A stretch of 64,000 nt of DNA from Bradyrhizobium sp. 4 (GTDB lineage Bacteria > Pseudomonadota > Alphaproteobacteria > Rhizobiales > Xanthobacteraceae): positions 558,001-622,000 of the forward strand of contig NZ_CP064686.1 of the NCBI RefSeq assembly GCF_023100905.1. Reading direction: 5' to 3'. The position numbers and the translations under genes were made by a program. Under the pieces are notes generated by a model, which was given only the letters and a program-made list of their open reading frames with translations, had not been told where the DNA came from and did no database searches. How positions within the stretch are numbered: the stretch's first letter is position 1; every line of letters starts with the position of its first letter. Of the stretch, positions 52,017 to 62,704 are shown piece after piece.

Positions 52017-52538
52017 TCAACCGTTGCGCCGCTTCGCCCTCACATCGACCACCAGCCGCCAATCGGTTGCGGTGGCCGGCTTGACCTCGCCGAGCCAATG
52101 GAAGAAATCCTCTGTGATTTCTGTAAAACTCCAGCGCGTCAGGTCGCCGGCTTCGGTCGTGCCTTCCTGCACGATGTCGGCATCGCGCGGATGGCCGATC
52201 TGCTGGCGGAATATGCAGCGACCGGGATCGACCCAGGAAATCCGCCAGGCATCGATGGTCGGATCGTAGACCCGCAGCGTCGTGCCGTACCAATTGCCGG
52301 CGACCGGCAAGGCCGGGTTGCCAGCCGGGCGCGGAATGATCCAGACGTCCTGCACGGCGCGGCCCTCCAGCACCCAGCCGAAATGGATTTCGCCGGGCGC
52401 GGTGTGTTTCGTTCCATCGGGTCCATGGGCGGTGATCTCGGCGTCCCAATCGCCGACGAAACGGCCGTAAAGCCGCAGCGCCGCCGCGTGCTCGGGGTTC
52501 GGTCCGTCCGCGTGCAATAATCTCGCAAAGTCGGTCAT
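52017..52538 (-). CDS. Hypothetical cytoplasmic protein
   Basis: This encodes 173 residues from the ATG at 52538, which has GGAG five bases upstream. It contains YGRFVGDWDAEITAHGPDGT, GEIHFGWVLEGRAVQDVWI and WYGTTLRVYDPTIDAWRISW, a lipocalin-like or DUF1579-type beta-barrel pattern. It lies 75 bp from a DMT transporter gene in the same orientation. Function unknown. Confidence 0.7.
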   Translation of the reverse strand: MTDFARLLHADGPNPEHAAALRLYGRFVGDWDAEITAHGPDGTKHTAPGEIHFGWVLEGRAVQDVWIIPRPAGNPALPVAGNWYGTTLRVYDPTIDAWRISWVDPGRCIFRQQIGHPRDADIVQEGTTEAGDLTRWSFTEITEDFFHWLGEVKPATATDWRLVVDVRAKRRNG

Positions 52539-52613
52539 GTCGATCTCCTGTTGCGAGGAGATCAGCACGACCGGCCGGCAGCCGACTTGGAGAAAATTGC
52601 GCGGCGCCCGCCG

Positions 52614-53558
52614 TCAAGTCTTGTTGGGCGACAGATGCCCTATGCCAGGATTAGACTTTTCGTTCGTTGGTCGGCTCGTTGAACGTTCCGCGAGCCAAAT
52701 GACGATCACGGAGACAATGACGAGACCCGCACCAAGCAGCATCATGCGCGAAAATGGCTCGTTCAGCACGACAGTGCCGAGCAGCACAGCGATCACCGGG
52801 TTGACGAAAGTGTAGGTCGACACCAACGAGGTCGAGACGTTTTCCAAAAGCCAGTTGTAGGCGACGAATCCGATCACGCTGCCAGCGATGATCAGCCAAA
52901 GCGCCGCTGCGAGCGAGACCAGCGAAACCTCGCTTGGCCTGAAGTTTCCGATCTCGCCTGTCAGCCAACTGATCGCGAACAACACGGTGCCGCCGATCGA
53001 AAGCTGGATGCCCGAAAGCAGGATAGCGGATGCCTGGCTCGACATGCTCCGGGACAAGACAGTCCCGGCCGACCAGGACAAGGCCGCAGCCAGCAGCCAG
53101 ACGACGGGAAAGATGCTGATGCCAGCCTGCTCGACGTTTTGCCACGCCACGAGTCCGACGCCGAAGAAGCCCGGCGCGAGAGCGAGCAGGGCAAGGGCCT
53201 TCGGTCGCTGATCGCCGGGGAACAAGATATCGATCAGCAGGATCCAGAACGGGATCGTGGCCAGCACGATGGCCGCCACGCCCGACGGAACCGATTGCTG
53301 CGCGAAGGCGAGTACGCCGTGGCAACCGACAAAGAACAGGAGCCCGCACAGGCTCGCCCTTATCCATGCCTGCGCGGATACGTTCGCGACCTCACCGGCA
53401 CTCATGGCCAGCAACAAGATGCCGCCACAGAACGAACGTAACGCCATCAGCAGAAATGGCGGAATCGATTTCAGGCCCAAAGTGATGGCGAAGTAGGTGG
53501 AACCCCACAGCAGGTAAATGGCCGCAAATGAGCCTATGACCAGCAACCGTCTGCTCAT
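52614..53558 (-). CDS. EamA/DMT family transporter
   Basis: This encodes 314 residues with ten hydrophobic helices in two EamA repeats (for example LWGSTYFAITLGLKSIPPFLLMALR and FVAYNWLLENVSTSLVSTYTFVNPVIAVLLG). The tail is hydrophilic. DMT proteins export amino acids or metabolites; the substrate here is unknown. The start at 53558 is chosen over 53594 because the family begins just before this membrane helix. Confidence 0.92.
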   Translation of the reverse strand: MSRRLLVIGSFAAIYLLWGSTYFAITLGLKSIPPFLLMALRSFCGGILLLAMSAGEVANVSAQAWIRASLCGLLFFVGCHGVLAFAQQSVPSGVAAIVLATIPFWILLIDILFPGDQRPKALALLALAPGFFGVGLVAWQNVEQAGISIFPVVWLLAAALSWSAGTVLSRSMSSQASAILLSGIQLSIGGTVLFAISWLTGEIGNFRPSEVSLVSLAAALWLIIAGSVIGFVAYNWLLENVSTSLVSTYTFVNPVIAVLLGTVVLNEPFSRMMLLGAGLVIVSVIVIWLAERSTSRPTNEKSNPGIGHLSPNKT

Positions 53559-53628
53559 GATTGCTCCGATCGTAACTGATCTCGAAGCAACCAAGTCGGA
53601 GGAGGCTGATGTGTTCCGGCTTCGCGCC

Positions 53629-54441
53629 TCACACCCCGTCGAGGATGATCACCGTCGGCTTCGACGGCAGCGCATCCCGGGACATCCGGAAACTTCGTTC
53701 CATGCGGCGATCGATCTCGAACTGCTGGCCGATGCGTTGCATGAAATCGTCGAGCGGGGTGGCGAAGCGGTGCATCGGCAGCACGACCGAGGCGCGCAGC
53801 CGCTTGGTGATCTCGGAGACGCCGTCGAGCGACATGGTATAGGTGCCGTCGATCGGCACCATCACGATGTCGAGCCGCCCGATCTGGGCAAAATGGCTGT
53901 CGTCGAGCTTGTGGTGAAGATGGCCGAGATGGCCGATGCAGAGGCCCGCGACCTCGAAGATGAAAATGGAGTTGCCGTCACGGATCATGTCGGCGCCGGA
54001 ATCGTCGCCGAAATAGCGGCGGATGTCGGTCGTGACGTTGCGAATGAAGGTGTCGCCGATGCGCTCCGACACGATGGCCGGCTTGCCGTCCTCGCCCCAG
54101 CCATGCAGCACACGTGGAATGCGCTTGTCGGGATATAAAGAGTAGTGCGTGCTGTGGGCCCGGTTCATGGTGACGACATCGGGCAGCCGGCCCACCTGGT
54201 AGGCCCCGCTATAGTCGGTGGCGATGCGCAAGCCGCCGGGCGTGTCGATGAAATAGGTGGAATGGCCGGCATAGGTGATCTCGACCTCGGCCGCCGCCGC
54301 CGCCTGCTTGAACGCGACCGACATGAGGCGCGGCGCAGCATTGGCCATCGCCAGGCATTCGCTGCGCTGTGGCTGTTGGGCGAGGGCATGCGACAGAGTT
54401 GCGCCGAACAGCGCCAGAGCCACCGAAACCAGTCGCCGCAT
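53629..54441 (-). CDS. Exported MBL-fold hydrolase (UlaG-like)
   Basis: This encodes 270 residues with a signal peptide (VSVALALFGATLSHALAQ). The fold has EITYAGHSTYFIDTPGG, MNRAHSTHYSLYP, CIGHLGHLHHK and VLPMHRF. These are characteristic of the UlaG-like metallo-beta-lactamase group, with the metal-ligand His residues in slightly altered motifs. It is presumably periplasmic. The start at 54441 places the signal peptide correctly; the upstream frame is not coding. Confidence 0.88.
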   Translation of the reverse strand: MRRLVSVALALFGATLSHALAQQPQRSECLAMANAAPRLMSVAFKQAAAAAEVEITYAGHSTYFIDTPGGLRIATDYSGAYQVGRLPDVVTMNRAHSTHYSLYPDKRIPRVLHGWGEDGKPAIVSERIGDTFIRNVTTDIRRYFGDDSGADMIRDGNSIFIFEVAGLCIGHLGHLHHKLDDSHFAQIGRLDIVMVPIDGTYTMSLDGVSEITKRLRASVVLPMHRFATPLDDFMQRIGQQFEIDRRMERSFRMSRDALPSKPTVIILDGV

Positions 54442-54550
54442 GAATCCATCCCCGATGACTTCAGGGGAAAGTCTAGCGTGCAATGCAACGCATGGCCAAC
54501 AGCGCGCGATCAACAGCGCGTCAGTGTCGCACCCTCACGACGGCCCATTG

Positions 54551-56073
54551 TCACTCCCGCCGCGGGCTGAACTTCCAGGTGATGGCGACGAGGCCCGCGG
54601 TGATCAGGCCGCTGACGAGACCGACGATGGGCAGCGTGAGCACCAGGGCAGCGCTGGCAGCCCAGCCGATCGAGGAGAACGCCTCGGCAAAGGTCGCAAG
54701 CCGCGACGAGGTCTGGCGGCGGCGAAATTGGCTGCGCCGGGCCTGCACCCGGAACCAGAGCTGGATTGCGGTGGCGGAGGCCGCGCTGACGATGACCGCA
54801 CCGGCGCTGACCGCGGCCTGGAACGCCGAGGCGAAAGCGAGCGCCGCGATCAGCGGGCAGAAGATGACGGCGATCGCGATCAGCACCACCTCGATCTTGG
54901 CGCGGACGACGCTGGACGGCGTCAGCGGCGCGGTCGCAACCAAGTCGGGCGCGTCCTCGCCCGAGATCGTCAGCCAGGCAAGCCCGCCGGCGAGTTGTCC
55001 CGCCGCCATGACGATGACGGGCGTGATCAGCGTCAGTGCCGCGGAGCTGTCGGCAAAGTTGCGCCAGAGCAGCAGCGCCGGTGGCACCAGATAGAGCAGC
55101 TGCATCAGCGTCTGCGAGATCAGCCAGGGATCGCGCCAGAGCAGCGAAAACTCCTTGCGCCGCAGCGCATGCTGCCGCGATCCGCCGCGAAACGGGCGCT
55201 CCTTCGCGCTGCGACGGCCGGACGCGCCATAGGCGGCGGCATCGATCGCCGTGTCTGCAAAGCGGCTCGAGAAGATCGCCATGACGCTTCCGAGCAACAC
55301 GAGCCCGAGTGCCAGGAGCAGCAGCAGCGCCTCGGCATCCCCCATCGCCGCTCGCGCCGGCCACCACCAGATGCTCTCGGCATCGGGCGCGTAAGCGGCC
55401 AGGCTACCCGAAGTCAGGATGGTGAAGCGCGATAGCGTGCCGTAGGACATGATTGCCGCGACCTGGAGCGCGATCACGAAGCCGGCGCCGATGATCGCGG
55501 CGAGGATCTGGGCGACGAACCGTGTCCGCGCCGGACCGATCAGGCGGAACAGCAGGATGGTGACGGCGATCGCGACCGCTGCGGCCGACAGGCCCATCGC
55601 GACGACAACGCCGAACGCTGCAAGCCAGCGCGCGCCGCCCCCGAATACCAGCACGTCGATAAAGGGTGTCGAGAACAGCAGCGCCATCACCGTGACGGTG
55701 AGCGCGATCGCGGCGATGCGCACCGAGAACAGATTGGCCAGCGTCGCGGGTGAGGACATGATGAGGTCGAGATCGGCGCGGGCGTAAAACACCCGGGTCA
55801 CCGATTCGATCGCCTGCGACAGCATCAGCGTCCAGGCGAGAAAAATCGTCGCCGAGATCACGATCAGCGAGGATTTGTCGAGCGGCAATTGCAGGTCCGC
55901 GAAGCGGCCGATCACCGCCCAGGCCGGCACGTGCAGCAGCGCCGCGAAGAACAGCAGGCCGATCACCGCGGCACGTGTTCGTTTGCGCCGCCCGCCGGTC
56001 ATCATGGCGAGCCATTCGCGCCAGGCGAGCCGGAGCTCGTGGCGGGCGAACCAGGACAGCGCGGTGGCCGAGC

Positions 56074-56077
<4 letters not shown>
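54551..56077 (-). CDS. ABC transporter membrane protein (two-gene exporter, permease)
   Basis: This encodes 508 residues with about ten to twelve hydrophobic helices and no ATPase domain. It is immediately downstream of, and overlaps by four bases (ATGA), the ATPase gene at 56074, which strongly implies one exporter complex. I recall no precise family name; the ABC-2-like or similar class is possible. The substrate is unknown. A large cytoplasmic loop with charged residues is near residues 290-310. Confidence 0.75.
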
Positions 56078-56823
<746 letters not shown>

Positions 56824-57075
56824 CACGGCCACACCTTGCGGTTTTGCATCGCTCGCGACCATGCCCCGAAGATGTTTCGGCACCGTGAATCGCGCTGCGG
56901 CAAATTCCGTCATCCGGACTGGACTAATGGCAAGTCACCGTTTGTTGACAGCGCTTGGCGGTTCAGGCTGAATTGGCGAAGGGACGAATGGCGCGAACGC
57001 AGCGAAACGACTGCACACAAGATGCGGCAAGGCGGTCAGGAAGAACCGCCGGTTGTATCGGGAGGATGCGCGACG

Positions 57076-57951
57076 ATGCTGGATTTCGTTCAGCAGCTGG
57101 TCAGCGGTGTTGCGCTCGGCTGCGTCTACGGCCTGATCGCGCTCGGCTTCGTGCTCGTCTACAAGGCCACCGAGGTCGTCAATTTCGCCCAGGGCGATCT
57201 GATGATGCTGGGCGGCTTCTTTGCCTTCACCTTCATCGGTATGATGGGCCTGAACTACTGGATCGGCTTTGCCGGCGCGGTGGCGGCGATGGCGCTGTTC
57301 GGCATGCTGGCCGAGCGCGTGGTGGTGCGGCCGATCCTCGGCTATCCGCAATTCTCCATCATCATGGCCACCATTGGGCTCGGCTATTTCCTGCGCTCGG
57401 TCTCCGGCATGATCTGGGGCACCGACGATTTCAAGATCGACACGCCCTTCAGCCAGGGCGTGCTGCGGATCGGTTCGCTGGTGCTCGCCCATGACAAGCT
57501 CTCGGTGATCGCGGCGACGGTCATCCTCTGCGCGCTGCTCTGGCTGTTCTTCAACAAGACCACGCTCGGCACCGCGATGCGCGCCAGTTCCGAGAACATG
57601 CTGGCGGCCTATTACATGGGCATCCCGGTCAAGCGCGTGGTGTCGATTGTCTGGGCGATCAGCGCGGCGGTTGCGACCTGCGCCGGCGTGCTGCTGGCGC
57701 CGATCACCTTCATCCATTCCAATGTCGGTCTGGTGCTGGGCCTGAAAGCGTTTCCGGCCGCCGTGCTCGGCGGCTTCGGCTCGATCCCCGGCGCCGTCGT
57801 CGGCGGCGTTCTGATCGGCGTCATCGAGAGCATGGCCGGCTTCTATCTGGCCGAGGGCTGGAAGGACGTCGCGCCCTATATCGTGCTGCTCGCCGTGCTC
57901 TTGCTCAAGCCCGAAGGTCTGTTCGGCCTTCACGTCCGCAAGAAGGTCTGA
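57076..57951 (+). CDS. livH: Branched-chain amino acid-type ABC permease (LivH)
   Basis: This encodes 291 residues. The start MLDFVQQLVSGVALG is preceded by GGGAGGA. Conserved blocks are GLIALGFVLVYKATEVVNFAQGDLMMLG and AVLGGFGSIPGAVVGGVLIG. It is the first gene of a liv-type locus; four bases separate it from livM. The ligand may not be a branched-chain amino acid, because the locus also has an acyl-CoA ligase. Confidence 0.95.
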   Translation: MLDFVQQLVSGVALGCVYGLIALGFVLVYKATEVVNFAQGDLMMLGGFFAFTFIGMMGLNYWIGFAGAVAAMALFGMLAERVVVRPILGYPQFSIIMATIGLGYFLRSVSGMIWGTDDFKIDTPFSQGVLRIGSLVLAHDKLSVIAATVILCALLWLFFNKTTLGTAMRASSENMLAAYYMGIPVKRVVSIVWAISAAVATCAGVLLAPITFIHSNVGLVLGLKAFPAAVLGGFGSIPGAVVGGVLIGVIESMAGFYLAEGWKDVAPYIVLLAVLLLKPEGLFGLHVRKKV

Positions 57952-57955
57952 ACGC

Positions 57956-59107
57956 ATGCGCTTCCTGTTCAAGACCGACTACGAGGACGACATCAGGCTG
58001 TTTCCGCATTCGGGCTATTACGTCTCGTACGGTCTCCTGCTGGCCGTGCTGCTGATCGCGCCTTATGTGCTCTCCAGCTATCTGATGAGCCAGCTCGTCT
58101 TCGTCTGCATCTACGCGACCGTCGGCGTGGCGCTGCTGATTTTGACCGGTTTCACCGGGCAGGCCTCGCTCGGGCATGCGGCGTTTCTCGCGATCGGTGC
58201 GTATACGGCGGCCTATCTGCAGAAATACGGTGTGCCGTTCCCGGTCTACTTTCTCGCCGCCGGGCTCCTGACCGGGCTGATCGGTGCGCTGGTCGGCTTC
58301 CCCGCGCTGCGGCTGCAAGGCATCTACCTCGTCATCGCCACCATCTCCTTCGCCTTCATCGTCGAGGAGATTCTGGCGCGTTGGGAGAGCGTCACCAACG
58401 GCAACGAGGGCATGCGGATCAAGGCGGTGTCGCTGTTTGGGGTCGCGGTCTCGCGCGACAGCCCCACCTTCTATTTCCTCTGCCTCGCGGTGCTGGTGCT
58501 GACCATCGTAGGCACGCTCAATCTGCTGCGGTCGCCCACGGGGCGCGCCTTTGTCGCGATCCGCGACAGCGAGACCGCGGCGCGCAGCATGGGTGTCAAT
58601 GTCGCGTTGTACAAGGTGAAGTCTTTTGCGATCTCGGCGGCGATCACCGGCTTCGCCGGCGTGTTGTTCGCGCACAAGCTCTCCTTCATCTCGCCGGAGA
58701 TGTTCACGCTCCAACTCTCGATCGAGTTCATCATCGTAATCCTGATCGGCGGCACCTTCAGCCTGCACGGCGCGGTGCTGGGGGCGATCTTCATCGTGAT
58801 GATCGATCCGTTCCTGACCTACCTCAAGGACGACATGCCCGGCATCATCGCCGGCATTGCCGCGACCTTCGGAGCGGGCACGCAGACCGCCGCCAATGTC
58901 CAGTCCAAGGTCGCGGCCTTTGCGTCGCTCAACGGCCTGAAAGGCGCGATCTACGGCATCATCATCGTATTGTTCGTGCTGTTCGAGCCGCTCGGGCTTT
59001 ACGGCCGCTGGCTCAAGATCAAACTCTTCTTCCAGCTGTTCCCGCTCTACAAACGCGCCACCTTCAAGCGGCAGAAGATCTACGTGAAGTCGGAGCGCAA
59101 CCGATGA
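57956..59107 (+). CDS. livM: Branched-chain amino acid-type ABC permease (LivM)
   Basis: This encodes 383 residues with the family blocks VCIYATVGVALLILTGFTGQASLGHAAFLAIGAY and FIIVILIGGTFSLHGAVLGA. Its length is above the usual 300-350 because of an N-terminal extension before the first helix and a hydrophilic C-terminal tail (KRQKIYVKSERNR). Its stop overlaps the livG start (ATGA). It partners LivH in the membrane. Confidence 0.95.
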   Translation: MRFLFKTDYEDDIRLFPHSGYYVSYGLLLAVLLIAPYVLSSYLMSQLVFVCIYATVGVALLILTGFTGQASLGHAAFLAIGAYTAAYLQKYGVPFPVYFLAAGLLTGLIGALVGFPALRLQGIYLVIATISFAFIVEEILARWESVTNGNEGMRIKAVSLFGVAVSRDSPTFYFLCLAVLVLTIVGTLNLLRSPTGRAFVAIRDSETAARSMGVNVALYKVKSFAISAAITGFAGVLFAHKLSFISPEMFTLQLSIEFIIVILIGGTFSLHGAVLGAIFIVMIDPFLTYLKDDMPGIIAGIAATFGAGTQTAANVQSKVAAFASLNGLKGAIYGIIIVLFVLFEPLGLYGRWLKIKLFFQLFPLYKRATFKRQKIYVKSERNR

Positions 59108-59862
59108 GCTATTTTCGCGCCGAGAGCTTGTCGCTGCATTTCGGCGGGCTGAAGGCCGTCGATGCGGTGTCGTTCGCGGTCGAGAGGGGCGAGATCCTCT
59201 CGATCATCGGGCCGAACGGCGCCGGCAAGAGCTCGATTTTCAACCTGATTTCGCGGATCTACCGGCCGACCTCCGGCCGCATCTTCTTCGAGGATCAGGA
59301 CATCACGGAGCAGCCGCCCCACGACATCGCAAGGCTCGGCATCGCCCGCACGTTCCAGAACATCGAGCTGTTCGAGAACGCGACGGTGCTTTCGAACCTG
59401 CTGGTCGGACGCCACCGGCATTCGACCACGCAGCTTTGGCAGGAACTGTTGTTCCTACCGGGCGTCCGCGCCGACGAGAAGGTGCATCGCCGCAGGGTCG
59501 AGCAGGTTATCGAATTCCTCGATCTCGAACCCTACCGCGACAAGCTGATCTCGGGTCTGCCTTACGGCGTGCGCAAGGTGATCGAGCTGGCGCGCGCACT
59601 ATGCTCGGAGCCGAAGCTGATCCTGCTCGACGAGCCGTCCTCCGGCCTCAACGTGGAGGAGACCGACGACATGTCGTTCTGGATCCGCGACCTCAAGAGC
59701 GAGCTCGGCGTCACCGTGCTCATGGTCGAGCACGACATGTCACTGGTCAACCGCGTCTCCGACCGCGTCATCGCCCTGAACTACGGCCGGGTGCTGGCGA
59801 TGGGCTCGCCCGCCGAAGTGCAACAGCACCCCGATGTCGTCGCCGCCTATCTGGGAGCCTGA
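59104..59862 (+). CDS. livG: Branched-chain amino acid-type ABC ATPase (LivG)
   Basis: This 252-residue ATPase has Walker A GPNGAGKSS near 36, the Q-loop, signature LPYGVRKVIELARAL (a typical LivG variant of the ABC motif) and Walker B LILLDEPSSGL. The start at 59104 overlaps livM (ATGA). It energises the LivH/LivM channel together with LivF. Confidence 0.96.
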   Translation: MSYFRAESLSLHFGGLKAVDAVSFAVERGEILSIIGPNGAGKSSIFNLISRIYRPTSGRIFFEDQDITEQPPHDIARLGIARTFQNIELFENATVLSNLLVGRHRHSTTQLWQELLFLPGVRADEKVHRRRVEQVIEFLDLEPYRDKLISGLPYGVRKVIELARALCSEPKLILLDEPSSGLNVEETDDMSFWIRDLKSELGVTVLMVEHDMSLVNRVSDRVIALNYGRVLAMGSPAEVQQHPDVVAAYLGA

Positions 59863-59866
59863 CGCG

Positions 59867-60655
59867 ATGGATGCCGTGGTGACACCAGACATCATCCTGA
59901 AACTCTCCAACATCGAGAGCTATTACGGGCCGATCATGGCGATCCGCGGCATCTCGCTCGAAGTGCCGCGCGGCCGCATCGTCACGCTGCTGGGCGCCAA
60001 CGGCGCCGGCAAGACCACGGTGCTCAAGACGATCTCGGGCATTCTCGATCCGCAGAAGGGCGCCATCGAGTTCATGGGCAAGTCGATCCAGCGCATGGAG
60101 GCGGACAGGATCGTGCGGCTGGGTCTCAGCCATGTGCCGGAGGGACGCGAGGTGTTCCCGTTCCTCTCCGTGCGCGAGAACCTGATGATGGGTGCCTATC
60201 CGCGCAAGGATCGTGACAGCGTTGCCGAGGATCTGGAGCGCGTCTACGGCTATTTCCCGCGGCTGAAGGAGCGCATCAACCAGCCGGCCGGACAGCTCTC
60301 CGGCGGCGAGCAGCAGATGCTCGCAATCGGCCGCGCGCTGATGAACCGACCGACGCTGTTGCTGCTCGACGAGCCCTCGCTCGGGCTGTCGCCGATCCTG
60401 GTGAAGGAGATCTTCGCTATCATACGCCGCGTCAACGAGGAGCAGGGCATGTCGATCCTGCTGGTCGAGCAGAACGCCAAGGTGGCGCTGGAGACGGCGC
60501 ATTATGGCTATGTGCTGGAGATCGGCCGGATCGTGATGAACGACAGCTGCGACCGTTTGATGCATTCGAAGGACATCCAGGAATTCTACCTTGGCGCCAA
60601 GGAAGCGGGCGCACGAGGCGAGCGGCGCTGGAAAAAGAAGAAGACTTGGCGTTGA
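59867..60655 (+). CDS. livF: Branched-chain amino acid-type ABC ATPase (LivF)
   Basis: This 262-residue ATPase has Walker A GANGAGKTT near 43, signature LSGGEQQMLAIGRALM and Walker B LLLLDEPSLGLSP. The last residues (KKKKTWR) and the stop codon lie in the first unit of an 18-bp tandem repeat, so its end may have been shaped by repeat slippage. The start at 59867 follows livG by four bases. The next gene, an acyl-CoA ligase, starts 131 bp downstream. Confidence 0.95.
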   Translation: MDAVVTPDIILKLSNIESYYGPIMAIRGISLEVPRGRIVTLLGANGAGKTTVLKTISGILDPQKGAIEFMGKSIQRMEADRIVRLGLSHVPEGREVFPFLSVRENLMMGAYPRKDRDSVAEDLERVYGYFPRLKERINQPAGQLSGGEQQMLAIGRALMNRPTLLLLDEPSLGLSPILVKEIFAIIRRVNEEQGMSILLVEQNAKVALETAHYGYVLEIGRIVMNDSCDRLMHSKDIQEFYLGAKEAGARGERRWKKKKTWR

Positions 60656-60707
60656 AGCAAGCCTTGGCGTTGAAGCAAGACTTGGCGTTGAAGGAAGAAT
60701 TGGCGTT
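60643..60707 (+). repeat. 18-bp tandem repeat across the livF stop codon
   Basis: Units start at 60643, 60661 and 60679, with a fourth partial one at 60697; the core is CTTGGCGTTGAAG. The unit is six codons, so the TGA stop is duplicated in frame in each copy. Copy-number change would leave the LivF product unaltered. Confidence 0.85.
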
Positions 60708-60786
60708 AGATCGGGAGACCCGTCCGAAACAATAGACCGCCGGCAAGGCGGGCAGCGGAGGGGAATGCGACAAGGAGGAGACGTGA

Positions 60787-62625
60787 ATGGCCCGACCGGC
60801 GGTGCTGACGGTCGCTGACACGATCGCGAAGAGCTTTTTGCGCGCCGCGGAAACGCGGGGCGACAGGACGGCTATACGCGAGAAGAAATTCGGGATCTGG
60901 CAGCCGACCAGCTGGCGCGAATGGTTGGAGATCTCGAAGGAGATCGCCTACGCGCTGCACGCCATCGACTTCAGACCCGGCGACGTTGCTTCCATCATCG
61001 CCAACGCAGTGCCGGAATGGGTCCATGTCGACATGGGCATTCTGTGCGCCGGCGGCGTCTCCTCCGGCATCTACCCGACCGATGCCTCATCCCAGGTCGA
61101 ATATCTCGTCAACGATTCCCGGACGAAAGTGATCTTCGCCGAGGACGAGGAGCAGCTCGACAAGGTCCTTGCCTGTCGCGCACGCTGTCCCTCTCTGCGA
61201 AAGATCATCGTGTTCGACATGGAGGGCCTCAGCGGCTTCTCCGACGACATGGTGATGTCGCTCGACGAGTTCCGCGCGCTCGGGCGCAACCACATGGCCG
61301 GCCGTGACGCGCTATGGCAGGAAATGGTCGACAGTCGTAGTGCGAGCGATCTCGCGGTCCTCGTCTATACATCCGGCACCACGGGCCCTCCCAAGGGCGC
61401 CATGCATGCCAATCGCAGCGTCACGCACCAGATGCGGCACGCTAACGATTTCATTCCGGCGCGCGAGAACGAGGACCGGCTGATCTTCCTGCCGCTCTGC
61501 CACGTCGCCGAACGGATTGGCGGCTATTACATCTCGGTCGCGCTCGGCTCGGTGATGAATTTTGCCGAGAGTCCGGAGACCGTGCCGGACAATCTGCGCG
61601 AGGTGCAGCCGACCATCTTCCTCGCGGTGCCGCGGATCTGGGAGAAATTCTATTCCGCGATCACTATCGCCCTAAAGGACGCGACGCCGCTGCAGCAATG
61701 GGTCTACCGCCGCGCCATCGATATCGGCTATCGCATGGTCGATTGCAGGATCGAAGGGAAACCGCCGCCGCTGTCGTTGCGTATCGCGAACGGCATCGCT
61801 TATCGGCTCGCATTCCGCAACATTCGCCGCATGATCGGGCTCGACCGTTGCCGCATCGCCTTCACCGGCGCGGCGCCGATCGCGCCGGAGCTGATCCGCT
61901 GGTATCTCGCGCTCGGCATCGACATTCATGAGGTCTACGGCCAGACCGAGAATTGCGGGGTCGCCACCATGATGCCGGCGGAGCGGATCAAGCTCGGCTC
62001 GGTCGGCAAGGCGGTGTCGTGGGGTGAAGTGGCGCTGTCGCCCGACGGGGAGATCCTGATCAGGGGCGACTTCCTGTTCATGGGCTATCTGAACCAGCCG
62101 GAGAGGACAGCAGAGACCATCGACCATCGCGGCTGGTTGCATACCGGTGACGTCGGCACCATCGACAATGAGGGCTTCGTCCGCATCACCGACCGGATGA
62201 AGGACATCATCATCACCTCGGGCGGCAAGAACATCACGCCGTCCGAGATCGAGAATCAGCTGAAATTCTCGCCCTACATCTCGGATTCCGTGGTGATTGG
62301 CGACAAGCGGCCATACCTCACCTGCCTCGTGATGATCGACCAGGAGAATGTCGAGAAGTTCGCGCAGGACCACGACATCCCCTTCACCAATTATGCCAGC
62401 CTGTGCCGCGCGGCGGAGATCCAGGACCTGATCTGGCGCGAGATCGAAGCGGTCAATGCCAATTTCGCCCGCGTCGAGACCATCAAGAGATTCTATCTGA
62501 TCGAACGGCAACTCACTCCGGAGGACGAGGAGCTGACGCCGACCATGAAGCTGAAGCGCGGCTTCGTAAACAAGCGCTATGCCGCCGAGATCGACGCAAT
62601 GTATCCGACGCGGGCGGTGGCTTGA
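60787..62625 (+). CDS. Long-chain-type acyl-CoA synthetase (AMP-forming)
   Basis: This encodes 612 residues. The AMP-binding motif YTSGTTGPPKGAMHANRS (about 195) and the C-terminal RMKDIIITSGGKNITPSEIE (about 475) are those of ANL-superfamily ligases; the catalytic Lys lies near the C terminus in PTMKLKRGFVNKRY. It activates a carboxylic acid to its CoA ester with ATP. It sits between livF and the binding-protein gene, so it may act on the imported acid. The frame has no signal peptide. Confidence 0.93.
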   Translation: MARPAVLTVADTIAKSFLRAAETRGDRTAIREKKFGIWQPTSWREWLEISKEIAYALHAIDFRPGDVASIIANAVPEWVHVDMGILCAGGVSSGIYPTDASSQVEYLVNDSRTKVIFAEDEEQLDKVLACRARCPSLRKIIVFDMEGLSGFSDDMVMSLDEFRALGRNHMAGRDALWQEMVDSRSASDLAVLVYTSGTTGPPKGAMHANRSVTHQMRHANDFIPARENEDRLIFLPLCHVAERIGGYYISVALGSVMNFAESPETVPDNLREVQPTIFLAVPRIWEKFYSAITIALKDATPLQQWVYRRAIDIGYRMVDCRIEGKPPPLSLRIANGIAYRLAFRNIRRMIGLDRCRIAFTGAAPIAPELIRWYLALGIDIHEVYGQTENCGVATMMPAERIKLGSVGKAVSWGEVALSPDGEILIRGDFLFMGYLNQPERTAETIDHRGWLHTGDVGTIDNEGFVRITDRMKDIIITSGGKNITPSEIENQLKFSPYISDSVVIGDKRPYLTCLVMIDQENVEKFAQDHDIPFTNYASLCRAAEIQDLIWREIEAVNANFARVETIKRFYLIERQLTPEDEELTPTMKLKRGFVNKRYAAEIDAMYPTRAVA

Positions 62626-62704
62626 ACAATCCTGTTTGAATAACAGCGAAGGAGTGATGGCCCCACCCTTCGCATCATAAGGGCCCCAAGGAGAGGAGAC
62701 GTCA

